Origin: Alligator mississippiensis
Taxonomy: Eukaryota; Chordata; Crocodylia; Alligatoridae
Length of the DNA: 64,000 nucleotides
Assembly (NCBI RefSeq): GCF_030867095.1
Contig: NC_081833.1
Location: 70,149,895 to 70,213,894, forward strand
Reading direction: 5' to 3'
Part shown: piece by piece, positions 12,501 through 26,150 of the stretch
Layout of the letters: each line of letters starts with the position of its first letter
How positions within the stretch are numbered: the stretch's first letter is position 1
Notes under the pieces: generated by a model
Told to the model about the DNA's origin: nothing
What the model saw: the letters and a program-made list of their open reading frames with translations, nothing else
Databases searched by the model: none
Position numbers and translations under genes: made by a program

Positions 12501-14894
12501 GCAAGGCTTGAACCATTCCTAACTTGCTTTTCCATTTTTTAAAGCAGTTCACACGCATGCAAAAATAAGGCGATGGCCATTCATGACTTCCTTTGATGTA
12601 CAAGTATGCAGCTTCTTAGTGTGGGTAACTAGTGCTGGTTGTTGGAATTTTCCACATTCTGCTCTTTATCAGAACAAGAAAGGAAGCCTCAAAAGAAAAA
12701 AAATATAAAAGGCAACTTGTCCCCAAACTAGTTTTTAAGGGAACATTAAATGGGGAGGACGGTTGTATAAGGTCTATTGAAACAAAACTGGTTTGTGGTT
12801 CAGTAATTGTGTAACATGTTAAGGAACCAGAGCAGCACAGAGCTGAGGAAGAACATTCTGAAACAGCCCTCAGGTCTGGGACGTTGGCTACAATGAAAGA
12901 ATCCCTGTTCGGAGAAATGTGCGGTACTTCCTATGTATCGGCACACCAATAACATTGCATCATCCCAATACTTTTCGTGAATTAGAGGTGTGGTGCTTTC
13001 TCAAGCCCTCCTTCACTGAACGATGCACTGTCAGCTTCAGAACCGAGCGTATAACTGCTCGAGTCAATGTTTATACCATTTCCCAATCATTGTTTTCCTG
13101 CTAAAAGACATTTTGTGTCCTCCACCCTTGAGCCTGATGACTGACACAAAAGGTAAGACTAAACCCCCAGGATCTCAAGCCAATGATGATGACTGATTGC
13201 AACACTGCCTTTTGGATGCTTTTTTTCTTTTTAGCCTCACCTGCTTATTTTGGATGGTATGATTTAAAATGGTGCCAGCCTCATTCTTTACTTTGTGATG
13301 ACTTGCATACTTTAGATTTTGTTCTTCTTGATGCAACAATATTATTGTTATAGGCCAGAAACTGCATGATCCAGAAACTGGACATGCTACTGGGACGGAG
13401 TTATGCAGAAGCTAAGAACATCTGTGGGAGAGTGTCCCAGGAGTCGCTTCCATCTCATTTAATCCCCACATTAACGTGATGGGATGGATATAATGACTAC
13501 AGCCTGAATCTTTTTGCTTGTAGGCATAAGAGATGTTGAACGAACATAATTTTCAGTGCCGAGTCCCTGTTGAAATGAAGATGCCAAAGTGCAATGAGAA
13601 CAGTCTCCATTCCAGCTGCACAGACCCAAGACATACTCGCACGCATCCAGACATTTGAAGTTCCCCCTCCTCAGCTCAATGTCTATCAGTGGTAGGTTCT
13701 GATGTTTCTGAATGGAGCAACAAGGCTGTTGGTGTCTGGTTTCTCATGCAAGTAACCAGTGAATTTCATTTGGTCCAAGGAAGGGTGGGGGAAGTCAAGA
13801 AGGTCTAGAAGCAAGGTGGACCTGCTCTAGAAGCATCCAACTTGGGACATAGGTACTGTTTGTCTTTTCTCAAATTTAAAAAGAAAGGAAAAGGTGTGTG
13901 AGAGAGAGAGATCCTAATCTCATGGAATTAGTGGAAAGAAGATTTCAGATCTCACTCACTTTAGCTTTAAGTTACAAGTTTGAAGCTATAGTTGATGATC
14001 AACTTAATACACTAAATCCAGGTAAGACTTAGAACACAATATGGATGGCACGAATTAATAAGCGTTGATCCTTATAATTAATATATTCCCTTCCTCCAAG
14101 CAATATTTTCCACTCAACCCACAAGTCTCTTGAGCAGCAAGGCATGTCATAGTCATTTTTCAAAACCATTGGCTTGTACACACTAGCCGATGAATTCAGT
14201 GCATCAGTGTTAAGAGCAGGTGAATGTCTCAGTCTGGCCATAGTGGGCTACAGTTGACATCGTTGTGGTTGATCACATACAGTTCCAGAAAATGGTGCTA
14301 GCATTTATCGGCACTGGCTAGGGATTTGATGATCAGACAGAAATTAAAAGAAAACAAAAAAAGGGCCCCAGACCTGCAGACATCTAGATCTGTGCTTACC
14401 CATCCAATGTGAATGGGGCTTGCCTTGAATTTTGATGGTCTTCATGGATGTAACAAGTCGTGGAATGAGAGGGCTTTGTTTGGAGCTGGACTGTCGTCTT
14501 TTCAGAAACAGACCAGAGCAGGAAATGTGGGAATTGTTGATGGCAAAGGGAACGAATTGTCTGCAGAACGTCCTTCTATTTTTTACCAGTCTCTTATAAA
14601 TAGTGGGGGGGAGGGCACTAATAGGTTTTATTTGAGCTGAATAACTTCAGATTGCTCCACTGTTCTACAAGCTGCTGTGACCTGCTCGTTTCATTTACAA
14701 ATCCCAACAAATGTCTATACCTTTATGGATGTAGATAGTTATTAAAACTCAGCTTGGCACAGTACAAAGCATTGATTGATTGGTAAAGCAAAGTTTGAAT
14801 ATGCAATAAGTTTGAGGCACTGAATCATAGAAGGGTAAACTGTTTTTTCCCCAGCCCAGTGTCCGTCTAGTGTCCTGAGGTTCAGTTCCAGTGT

Positions 14895-15060
14895 TTCCAA
14901 CTCCAAGCATTTAAAATATCATGAGCCTCGCCCCAAATCATGAACATTGCTTACACATCATGAGATGTAATATTTAAAAAAAAATGGGAATTTTCAGTTG
15001 CCTTTTGGTTTTTGAGCCTTTAGGTTTCCTGTTTCCCACCTCTTCTCTGAAATTTGAAGT
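14895..15060. repeat. Possible old dispersed repeat (ATCATGAG-rich)
   Basis: Repeated ATCATGAG/ATCATGA-type words (about 14918, 14938, 14958) followed by a TTTTTGAGCCTTTAGG block resemble an old dispersed repeat I recall from turtle and crocodilian sequences. I cannot name the family, and the match is from memory. Confidence 0.3.
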
Positions 15061-17464
15061 GCTAGAACTTTGCAATTTAGGTAACATTAAAAGGTAGATT
15101 CTTTCTAGACTTCCTCTGGCCCGTGGGCAAGGCACGGGGGGCAATTTTGTTGGGCACATAAAAGCTGGTCCCTCTGCCTCTGGGTTTCTAAGGAAGCCAA
15201 CTGCCTGAATACCGTTTGAGGATGTAGGCCTCTGTTACGTTCCACATTGGACCGTCCTAGCACAGAGCAGGGTTGTCATCTCATGACCTTTTGATGTAAA
15301 GAGATGTTTAGACCCTTTGGTAGGAGGGGACACAGAGGCTGCGCTGGGTCCCAGGGCCACCCTAGCAGCAGGATGGGGACAGGTTGCAGACAGTGCCCTC
15401 TTAGGGAAGGATCTGTTTTTCAGTTTCTCACCTCTGCTGACGCTTTGGTTTAGGAGATGAGCCGAGTTCTGCCCATTGTAGTCGGGTTAAGGACCAACAG
15501 AGGGGGCAGATGGTTTTGCCTTTCTTCCTCAGGCTCCAGCAGAGCTTTGAGAGGACTTCGCAGGCGTCGCTCAGTCTTCAGTGCCACAATAACTCTGTTG
15601 TAGCATGGGAAGATGTGAACAAGGGGAAACCCTTCTGGCAGCCTGGCTCTTGCCTTCACTGTTCGGTCCTGAATAATTCTCTTCTAGGAAGACTTTGCGT
15701 AATCTCAGATGAGGCAACCCTGCATGCTTCTGATTCCTTGCAGCTGAGTCTGCTTCTCCTCCCTGCCCAGACCTACTCAAACAAGCCACTTCAGACTATT
15801 CATGGGTGACATTTGCTCACATTTTTCATCAGAAGCCCCCAAAGTACTTTGCAAAGCCACACCCCACCCCTATTACTTAATGCCTGATGAATGAACTGGG
15901 ACTTGAAGAGATTACGGTCCAATCCTACAACATACCAGTGCACCTGGAGATATTCAGTGTTTGCAGGACTAGGCCTGAGGGCACAGAATTTAGTGGATGC
16001 TGAGGGTGTTCAGCTCCTGCCAGGATACTTCCTTCTGGAGCATGGGACAACGCACAAGCTAGCCGAAGCAGCAGCCAGATAAGGAAGGGGATCCTGCTTC
16101 ACCTTGACAGCAGCTCCCTTATTCTTCTTCTGCCCCAGGGAGTAGAGTGTAGGCTGTCTCATTCCTTGTTGAGAAGCAATATATTCCTCCTTTGCTTCCA
16201 AACAGCATGGCCTGCCTCTCTGTGAGGGCTCCCATCAACTTATGGGTAGCAAAGAGTGTTGGTGAGGAGTCAGGGTTGCAGCGTGAGCAGGTACATAAGG
16301 GTTTGGGCTTCCCCTTATTGCTAAGTTGAGGTTTGACTATATGGGGAAGTTTGAGCATGGGAAAGAAGGGTCTGAGTTTACAGCTCGGTATCTACTCAGC
16401 ATTAACTTCCTTCCAGACACCCTCAGTGTGCTCTAATGGCTTCTCTGCAATGGGTATGCTTAGGAAAATTAATCTAAATTGACTTTTAAAGGCGATTTAA
16501 TTCAATCACATTAGGCTCCTGCATCACCACTCATATTCATGATGTCAGCATCCTTAATTCACTCCTTTACTTCACTTTGGGCCCATTCTTTAATACTAAC
16601 TTCCTGGTGTAGACAGATACTAACACAGGCTTTTGATTTGCACCTTTGGATTTGAGTGGGTATGTGATTCCTCCCCGCCCCCAAGATAGGGCTCATTGTC
16701 CTTCTATGGGCACTGCAGTTACCTCGGCCAGGCCTGCGTTCAGTCTCTGCATGCTAAAAGTAATCTTTGGATGTAAATGATGGCAGCAAATGTATTTCTT
16801 GAGGGAGAAGACCCCCCACCACGAGTCCAAGCAAGATGGCTTAGTGTTTCCTCTGTAAATAACTCATCATGTAAGCTGTGTTGCCCCACTGCTAAAAGGT
16901 AGCAGATTTGGGGACTTTGCTGATCATTTTCATGATGCAAAAGAAGTGAATTATGTAGACTCAGGATTTATTCTTAAATGTAACCTGATTTACTTGCGTT
17001 GTCTATACCTGTCCTGGACCAAAGGCATGGAGGCAGTCCCATCCTCGGAAATATCATCCCAAACACCAGCACTCAATTCCTGGGGAGCAAATCTGTCCTG
17101 TCCCCCTCCCCAAATTTACTTCCTTGGCAACAGCTCCCCCAAAACAAACTCAGTCATTAAATGAACAACATGGTCACCTTGCTGCAAGGATTGTGCACTG
17201 CTCAAATACTAAGAAAAGCAATTTTGAGACTGTACGTTGTAGTGCCACCTGGGGACTTGGTGTTTAAGATGCCACCCAAATGCCACTGTTTAAGATGCCA
17301 CCCAGGCTGTGACATGGTGTTTCATCCCAACAGTGTGATCCAACCAGAACGTGACCCTCTGCCACTTCATAATAACACCAGCAAACCAAAACTTCTAATG
17401 AGATTCATCTCACGTAGACGTGTATGTGCTGGAGGGAGGGGTGACTGCTAATTTTTTTAAACAT

Positions 17465-17576
17465 GTACAGCTTGCTGGAGTTGTTTGACCCCAGCAGTCT
17501 TTCCTGCCCAGAGCAGGGGGGCTGGACCCGATGCTCTCACGAGGTCCCTTCCAGCTCTAAACTTCTGTGAAACACT
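17465..17576 (+). mobile_element. CR1 LINE 3' tail fragment, plus strand
   Basis: The block ending CACGAGGTCCCTTCCAGCTC followed by TAAACTTCTGTGAA is the conserved CR1 3' end (usually ...GAGGTCCCTTCCAGCCC... then an ATTCTATGA-type tail). Only about 110 bases remain, which is normal for CR1, since most copies are 5'-truncated. It holds no coding capacity. Confidence 0.8.
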
Positions 17577-20500
17577 TCACTACATTGCTAGGTTGCTGTC
17601 ATGTTCCAGGAGGTGCTTCCTGTCCTGCTGCTACATAAAGGGAGCATTTTTATGAATGCCATGCTTAGGTGAGCCAGTTTTCAGGTTCCCTACACAGCAC
17701 CTAGCAGTGATGGGGTTAAAAACACCTCTCAGGCAGCCAGCTATCCATCCTTTGTGTTAACCTGTATTGGGTGGATTGGCTGATGCTCTTGGAAAGAATG
17801 GTGATTTGGTCTCATTAGCTGCTGATGCCTTGTGGGGAAGGGAGCTGCAGGAGACTGGGGAATGATGCACAGGATTTGGTGAAAGAGGAGACTCTCCTGT
17901 TATATGAATGAAGAAAGCCCTGCTTGATTGAGACAGCTCTGCGTAGGGCCTTTTGTTAAGTTTGGGGCATACGGATCCGGGATGTAGAGCCCACCTTGCA
18001 TTGGTTGCCTTTCCTTTGGACTAATTTCTGAATGGCAGGAATTTTCCTTCAGTGGTCTATCTGCTTGAAGGGTCAGGCTTGAGGCTGAAGTGGCAAGAAG
18101 CCAAGCAGGAGGACACCGCTTTGCCCTTTCTTATTAATAATCCTACAGGTGGCATCAGATGTGCCAGGCCTCGTAACTGATGTAACAGCCAGTTCTGGGG
18201 ACTGTGTCCAGCTGGGATTGGATAGTCATTTCAGATGAACCCAACCTGGAATGTGACCTGGATATTTAGGTTTACATTTATATTGACTTAAAAATGCATG
18301 TTAACAGCAGGGACCAAAGCAAATGTTGACCAAATATTAAACTAGACCAAATGTTGACCATATTAGCAGCTTGAGTTTGCCCACTGTCTTCTATTTCCAG
18401 TATTTTGTGGTCTTTTCTTCCATGGAAGCTGGGTGCCTTTCAGCAGTGTCACCTCCTATACGCTAAATGCAACCTGGATTGTATTTAACGTGTAATATTT
18501 CTTTAACAACCTCTCTGATGTAACTTTTCTCCTGGAAAAAAACCAACCCCACCGCTTTCCTCACTTCAGTGTCTTTACACAAAATAAACAAAACCTTTCC
18601 GTGTTCTTGTCACCTTCCATCTATACATATCCATGGTACACAGAAAGGCGATCGGTGTGAGAACTGGCACACCCAGTGTAAACAAAGGAATCTACTGTGA
18701 AGCCTGGTAATTGTTTCTGGAGAGAAACTGGAACCAGTGTGGAATGTTCTTAATTTTTCCATGTAGGATCCACTTCAGTGAGGTCGTAATACACGGCTCT
18801 CAAAAGGGCTTCCAAAAGGGGGCATGCAGTGTTCCAGTTGCAAAACCAAAGTACAGCCAGGGCAATGTACTTGGCTGACATCATGGAGAAAATCAATGAC
18901 CCAAATAGAGTTAGACCCTTGACTACTGACTCATTCCATTAGACTGCTGACTCCTTGAATACAAGTGAAGAGACAGCGGGCCCCGGCCCATTAGTGCAGT
19001 GATGTTTGCTTTGCCCACCACACCTTTTTTTATTACCCACAATCTAAATTACAGAGGCAGCAGAACTTGTTTCCTGTTGAAAACAATGGCCCTGAATGAC
19101 ACATCATGTCATAATGCATGAAACAACTTCCAACAGGAATGGCACCGTGATTTCTTACTGCCATATGGACATCACCAATGCTTCTGTATTTGTTTTGGGA
19201 TTGATGACAGACACTGGATCAGAGTGGCTGCTTTTAACCAAAAAAGGTGATCAGTTTAAGGAAGTGCTCTTGCAGAAGCAGTAGAGGGTGAATTTGTTCC
19301 AGGAACTTCATCAGAGCATCTACGGTACCAAGAAATCACCAAATTAGGACACAGTATATAGGAGGAAAAGTTATATGAAAATTTGAAGACAAGATCCTAA
19401 AAACACAGGCAAGGTTGCACTTGTTAGAAATTTTATATTAGTAAGGTTATTTGTGGGGTTCAGAAGGGGCTCCAAGTGACTCAGGATTTGCATTAAGTTT
19501 TTCTTTACTTGGGACATGGGAAGAATTAGATGCTTAGTTTTCACCTGAGGCATTATTATAGGGCTAAAAGAATAGGAGGTTCAGTTTCCTCACTCTTTTC
19601 ATTACCCAGGATCATCAACAACCCAATCTTAAGTGCAGCAGTTCTACATTAACTTAGGAGAAAGAAAAGACTTATTGGGTAGAGCACAGTGCCAGTCTTC
19701 CTGCAAGCCCAGGACATACAGCAAATGTATCAGCTGCTAATAATTGGACTTTAGCCAACATGCCATGTAGAACATATGTAATTAAATAATATTTTTATAT
19801 GCAAATAGCTACTTGCATGCATTGCACTCATAAATATTGGCTAGAGCATGCAAACAAATGTCTTTGCACAAGTAGGTCCAGTGTAAATTGGGCAACTAAC
19901 CCTTATGCTATCCTTACAAAACTGACCACCAGTGTGGAAGGAATCTGATTCATTATACGAGATAGATATCTGTTCCTAAGTGTATGTGGAAACCTATTCA
20001 ATTACTGACGCAGCTGATGTATGTAATAATTTCCAAAGCATGAAGTCTCTTTCCCTCATTTGCAATTATGTATATTGTTGCCTTTTACATAAATGGTCCA
20101 ATTCACTGCTGTCACTGCGTTTATACTGGGGAGATGCTACTGAGTTCACTTGTTTCACTGGAGTCAAACTGGGCTAAAACAGTGACAGGGTGACGCAGGT
20201 CCACTGTTGTGAAGTGAGACCTGGGCACTGGAGCTTGGGGGAGTTTGTGGGAGCTCCTCTGTTGTTGGCTCAAGGAGACATGTTCTGGGTGGATTCCTGT
20301 CTTGGTCTTATTTTTTTAAAGTGATGAAGGGAGGTTGTGGGACCTTGCATCTCATCACATACTAACATTCTCGCATCTCCCGGCACAGCTCTTTCCTTGT
20401 ACACCGAATCCCCTGCTGGACCCAAGGACAGGGGCTTGACGTTTACATAGATCCCCCTTGCAGAGATGTAGATTCAATTAGATTCTGTTTAATCTACAAG

Positions 20501-21013
20501 CAGATTCCTGTTCCTTAAGGAATGTTTAGCTGTGTTGTGGAGAGGGCCCTCTCCCTGTTTTATACCCTTTCTTGTGGGGGTCAAACCACATCTGGCTCTG
20601 CTGTTTTTATAGCCTTTAGATAATTTACTGTCTCTATCACCTCTTCCAGCATGATGGATATGATCTTCCCCTGGGACATTTTCCAGTCTGGAATTAACTC
20701 CCCCAGTTTCTGGTGAACACTAAGGCAGATGATTAACTGTAGCCATGCCTACCTCTCTTTCTCAGTAAATTATCCCTTACTATCATTCTCTTCCTTTTCT
20801 TGGTTTTAGCTAGCAACCTCATGAGATGCCTGACCCCTTGCTTTGCTAGCAAACAATTTAAAATAAAACCATTCATTCATACACACCCACATCTATATAC
20901 TCAAAATATGAACAAGCCGTACACACAGATGAGACCTGTCAACATGTTCACAGATGCACACTTCTATGGAGACATGCCCTGACACTAACCAGCACCCAGA
21001 TATATTTACTAAG

Positions 21014-21035
21014 ACACACACACACACACACACAC
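21014..21035. repeat. (AC)11 microsatellite
   Basis: Eleven uninterrupted AC units. Flanking sequence carries further CACA words (20880-20890). Confidence 0.95.
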
Positions 21036-22252
21036 GTAAATCCTATACTAGCACTGGTAGGGAAGTGAAAACTCTTCATTAGTGCTCCCAGAATTTTTCT
21101 GGGGAGCAGTTTCAATAGCCCAGCCTTCCACCAAAACTTTAACCATTTGAACTCCCTAACTATTGCTATGTAAATAATTGTGATCCTTTGCACTTTTACA
21201 TCCTTAAGTCAGTGTGAAGACAGAGTAACTGCCTCTTTTGAAGCCATTCCTAGTTCATGCAATTAATGGCTCCCAGGCCCAGCGTCCCTCAACTACAGGA
21301 TGCTACTTCTTTGGATTGCTCTAGGCTGTAGGGAACACGTCTTCCTTTTTCCCCATTCCAAAAATATCAAACTAATTAGCTACTGAGCCAGCCATTCTTT
21401 CCATAACTCTCATTTGGATATTCATTTACATGTGCAAAAATCAATTAATGCAGAGCCCATTCTTTAAAATGGCTTCCTTCCCTGCCCGTGATGTCTTGTG
21501 TGCTTTAGGAAATGGATTATTGTATTCCTTATGTATTATCCTGTAGGGAGGTGTTCCCAGAGCTCCAGTTCCACAGCTCCTAAGGAATCAAGCAACTTCC
21601 TCTCGTATGCCTATTGTCCTCCTGGTCTGGGACATTCAAAAAACACCATAGTTAATTAACAAATGCCATCCGGTGATCCCATATAAAGTGGCATTCCAGC
21701 TTTGGATAACAGCTAACTGAAACCACCACTACATTAACTGACTTTCCAGCTGAATTCTTTTGTCTCCCTGAGTCACAGATATCCTCATGCAGTTTTCATA
21801 AAAAGAAACATGAAAAGGAGTGTTGCTAAACTGTCTGTTTACTCTCTGAGTCTCTGAGTTTCACTCTGTCATCTTCCCTGATTTCCTTGCATTGCGTGAC
21901 TCATATTTGTCTGCAGTGTTACTCTTTCCCACACTAGAATATGTTTGCTGTCATTTGTATGACATTACATTTCTTCCTGTCACACCAAAATCTTTGGCCT
22001 ATATTATACGTGATTGTAAACCGATCCCATTTCCCCTAATCATCCTGCCCTTCCACTTTTCCTTCCAGTACTTTAATCCCATTGACTTCACCCACACTTG
22101 ATTTACTTTGTTTTCTGTTGTCAAAACTGTGGCCTCGTTTTAGAACAGTTCTGATCTCACTTTACTCTTGATTGCAAATCCCCAAATCCTGTAAGTCCAC
22201 ACTTGGAAGCAAAACCTAATCTACACAAGGTTTTCTAGCCAATAGTGTTTTA

Positions 22253-22496
22253 GGGCTTGTCTACAACGTAGGCTGCTGTCACTTGAATTATACTTTTGCA
22301 GATGCAACATATGCCAACAAGAGTTTTTGCTGCCAGAGTTATAGCAGCTTCCCAAATGGCAGGAGCTTATCTGGAAGATGTGCTTTTAAGTGGGCAAAGC
22401 TGAGTCTATACCTGGGTTCTTTACCTATGTGGGATGACGTCTCGCATCCCTAGCCAAAGTAGCTGTGCTGGCAGAACACTGAAATCTAGACTAAGC
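22253..22496. mobile_element. Probable short inverted-repeat MITE
   Basis: The segment starts GGGCTTGTCTACAACG and ends with TCTAGACTAAGC, whose reverse complement GCTTAGTCTAGA roughly mirrors the start. TTTA lies on both sides (22249-22252 and 22497-22500), a possible short target duplication. The GGGCTTGTCTAC-type terminus is one I recall from MITEs of turtles and crocodilians. Family is not determined. Confidence 0.45.
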
Positions 22497-25391
22497 TTTA
22501 GTTATGCTGACAGTCTGTTGGTTCAGCACCTTAACACAGATCCAATTGGTACAAAAGCCCAATGTGGATGTGTTAAATTAATATCCGTTTGCACCTGCAC
22601 ACTAAGCTTTCCCAGTGGGTACCGTAGTTTACACCTCTGATTTACACTGGTATCTATATGACCCAGTACCTGCAAGATTTTAGTAAGGGCCACCTGAGCT
22701 GCTGAGAGATCAGGTTATTTTCTTGCTCTCTCAGATGCAAATCTTAAATCTTGCCTCAGTTTCACCAAAATTGGGTAACTTTTCTGCCTTCTTATGTGAT
22801 CATAGGTCTATTACTTTTCTCCTGCTTCTTCTATTTTATGTGTGGAACAAGCTTTTTGCCGGGCCTACACATTGAAAGCCCAACTAATTAATCATAAAAA
22901 TGCCCAGAATTCATATTATGCAATCCTGTGGTAGCTCAAAGACACTGGCTTCTGTGGTCAGCCACAGCCTCTGCATTGCCAAAGCTGGATGTGTTCTCTC
23001 TCTTTCTCTGTTTTAGTTAAAATGGACTCTTGTTGTTGAATGCTTTTCTTCCATGTATATAGCAGAGCCTCTCTCTTTATGTAGGAATGGCACAACATCT
23101 CCCTTTTCCTCCAGTTCTTTCTTTTGTCCTATTGCACTTCAACTGGGGCATGCCTTGAGTAAATGCTACCAGTCATCTTATTTCCTACATTCCCCTGGAT
23201 TGTTAACCTTGCATGAATTATTACTTCCAAGAAATCAGGCTCAGCTGAGGGATGGATGGGAACAATCGGTACGCTAATTGATATCATGAAAACTAACCAT
23301 GCCAGCTCATTTCTTTAGTTGTATCTATGTAATATAAAGACTGATAGGGAACGTACAATGGGATTGATGCCTCCTCTCTCGTCCTTTGCTTGTAACTTGT
23401 CATCTTAGGTTGCAAGTCGTTTGTGGTAGGAGCTCTGTTTTTCATATATGTATACAGTGCTTTGTAAAATAAGGCCACATTTACCTTGGGGTAATACTCC
23501 TTGTCAGTGAACAGGAGTTTCCATTTTCTAATTCTGACCTGTATGATGTGACAGAGGGCAATACGTTTAGTTCTGCCTCCTCGTCTGTGTGTCACTTCTT
23601 TAGTTATAGGTACTACCATAATGTAAACACTTGATTAAAAAAATAATAATACAAAATAATGATTAGGACTCTGTGATGTCATTCTCTCTTCTCTCTCTCC
23701 CTCTGTGATACCCCTTTGCCCCATATCAAACTCCGCTACTGCATCCTTCTCTTCCCCTCTTTCCCAGCCTGTTTTCCCCTCTGATCTTTTGTAAGCAATC
23801 TCAGTCCTTCACAATATCAAAAATCTCACTTCCCTACTGCCTTTGACCAAGGTGTGAAGATGAAATTATCTTTTTGTAGTTGTTCCTTCCTCCTGCTTTT
23901 GTGAAGCTTGAGGTATTCTCCTACTGAGGCAGATGTGTAGCTCTGTCTTACAAGTTTTTTTAGTGGCATTATTATTGTGCGTATGTGTTAAAGTAGTACC
24001 TAGGGATCTCATCAAAGATCAAGGCCCTATAGTGCGCAGTGCCGTACAATCATGTGATAAAGAATCATTTGAGAGGGATAGGCTGGCTGGACAAGATAAA
24101 AATAACAGAGCAGAGTTTAACAGAAATTACAGCTTATCACTTGCCTAACCAGTGTCAGCTGAGAACAGCCTGTAGGAATCTTGGGAGAGTTAAGTGCTGA
24201 GGAGGAAGTAGTAACAGAAGCCTGAGTGACTTCCTTGAGGTCTCTCTTGGCAGGCATATAGGGTGAGACTAGAGAAAAGCAGAGTTTGTGTAGGAGAAGT
24301 GGACTATCAAGGCTTTTGTTATTAGCAGAGTACAGGCAAGGGCTGACATTTTGGCAAGCAACAGTGTTTGATACAGAGGGTTCAGCAAAATGGGGAAGGA
24401 CCCTTACAGGCCTCATACTATTTCCTTCTTATCAGCTCATCTGTTTATTTTAGATGCTGCTTCTTCCTCTGTGTCTGATTCAATATAGACTTTAGCCATG
24501 TGCCTCTCCTACTTCCTCTCTCTACTTTTGTCAGTTCTACCTCAGCCAGCTCATTAATGCTCCTTTTTTGAGTGTAAGTTAGCTCCCTTGTATGGACTCT
24601 AGTTGTTCCCAAGACCACCTTTTTTTATAAAATGCTCCCACCTGCACCTGTATCAGACCAGGTAAAAGATGGCATGGAGAGCTGTTTAGGTTAGCAGATG
24701 GCTAGCTCTCTCTAGCAACTGGTACCACCTCCTTAAGCTTCTGTACAAGCCCATTTGATAGAGGTGGTAAGTAGAAAGAACATCTAATGTTGGCAAGCAT
24801 GGAGCATGCAAATCGAGAAACGTTGGTATGTTTGTAAGGGGAAGGACCCTGAGTCTGAGTAGCTGGGGACTGCACTGCAATTACAGATTCCTTGATTATC
24901 TGTATTAACTGGAGATCAGAGACCAGCTGAAAAGCCCCAGACAAAAGCACTTTGAAAGCTGAGAGTGGGAAAATACTAGATGTGACATCCAGTATTTTTC
25001 ATGTAGTCCTGTTTTTCCCCAGTCCTGTGCTCTGCCTAGGGAGGTCCCCAGTAAAACTCAGTATTTTGAGAATCAAAATAGTGAGTGATCAGGAAGTTGG
25101 GGAAAGGAGGTGAGGTATAGGGGTTTATATTGGAAATCCCCTTATTCTATCCCATGTATCCCACCCTAGGTACTAGACTTGTCCTTTCTGGTGCCCTTTA
25201 GAGAACTTTCTGGTCCAGTTTCAGCTGTCCTAAATAATGCAGCTCCCAATGCAGTGATTTATGTTTAAGTTACATTTAGAAATTAGGTTTATATATGTTT
25301 TGTGGGACTTTTGGGGAGATGATGTTGATGACTAGTTTAAGCAAGCTTTGAACTGGGGACCCTAATGTCTGTAATAACTATGTAGCATTAT

Positions 25392-25541
25392 ATACTTACC
25401 TGGCAGGGGAAATAGCATGACCACCAAGGTGATTTTTGTACTGGCGGGGGAAAACCACGGATGTGGCAGGGGGCAGTACACTGACCGAGGTAATGCAATT
25501 AAAAATGGCACTATGTAGTGGAGGATTGCACCCTTGTCTGC
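25392..25541 (+). pseudogene. Diverged U1 snRNA copy (pseudogene)
   Basis: The segment begins ATACTTACCTGGCAGGGG, identical to the 5' end of U1 snRNA, including the bases that pair with 5' splice sites. About 41 of the first 46 bases agree with U1. The middle does not align well, but the 3' part recovers a GTAGTGGAGGATTGCA block like the U1 segment near its last stem-loop. The Sm-site region (AATTTGTGG in U1) is altered to AATTAAAAATGG. U1 copies are common as retro-pseudogenes in vertebrates. With a changed Sm site and middle it is very unlikely to make functional U1. Confidence 0.75.
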
Positions 25542-26071
25542 TTGCGGACAGGACTCCCTATGAGAGCTTCCCGCTTAGACTTCCAGTGAGAGGATCTCAG
25601 CCACACTCCAAATTTATGGAAATGGGAGACTCCTTGCTAACTTGTTCCTGCTGCCATACAGCTGAGGGCAAGCAAAACTCTGGGGCATCCGAACTCCAAG
25701 CCTCCAGGCTTGGGCCGGCGCACAGGATGCCTGCCAAAGGATTTGGAAGTATCTGAATCCCCAGGCGGGGGTGGAGGATGCTTGCCATGGCCACATATGG
25801 TTCTTGAATGATTCATACGGATTTGGAATTGATTTGCCAGATTTGACTTGGGACACGAAAATTTTTCCTTAAAAAGTAAAAAAAGAAAAGAGAGAGATTA
25901 TCTGTTGTATGGATTGTTCAGATTTGTTGTATTCCCTGCTGTCTGTAAAGGGTAATTTTGAAAGAGTTAAGACATAATTGTTAGGAAAATGAGCTGACTC
26001 AAGTGGATCTGATAGCAGGAATTTGCTCTGACTCAACAATGGCAATTTACAAGCAATGACTAAGGAGTCTG

Positions 26072-26150
26072 TTAATCCACATAGCACCCTCCTGAGGTGG
26101 GTAAATTAGCTCTATTATTCCCATTTAACAAGTAGAAATTTGCATTGAAG
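26072..26150 (+). mobile_element. MIR/L2-type tail fragment
   Basis: TAATCCACATAGCACCCTCC followed by TGAGGTGGGTAAATTAG and TATTATTCCCATTTAACA matches the well-known MIR/L2 3' segment (AATCCTCACAACAACCC, GTAGGTA, TATTATCCCCATTTTACA). It is old and diverged. Confidence 0.6.

Larger units (their letters stand above)
8501..17464. other. Intergenic sequence without a recognisable gene
   Basis: I see no coding exon or RNA gene here. The open frames are short, overlap on both strands and show no known motif. A CpG-enriched patch lies at about 8990-9560. An AATAAA at about 11686-11691 has no associated gene. A possible old repeat lies at 14895-15060. The rest looks like unique, diverged sequence. 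Confidence 0.6.
17577..25391. other. Intergenic sequence without a recognisable gene
   Basis: Only short, motif-free open frames occur on either strand. Contents seen are an (AC)11 microsatellite at 21014-21035, a small MITE at 22253-22496 and a locally duplicated CAAATGTTGACCA word near 18320-18360. No RNA gene was recognised. Composition is ordinary and CpG-poor. Confidence 0.6.

Noticed and set aside
20185-20640. Possible retroviral LTR
   Set aside because: No TG...CA ends with target duplication, primer-binding site or coding remnant could be found.
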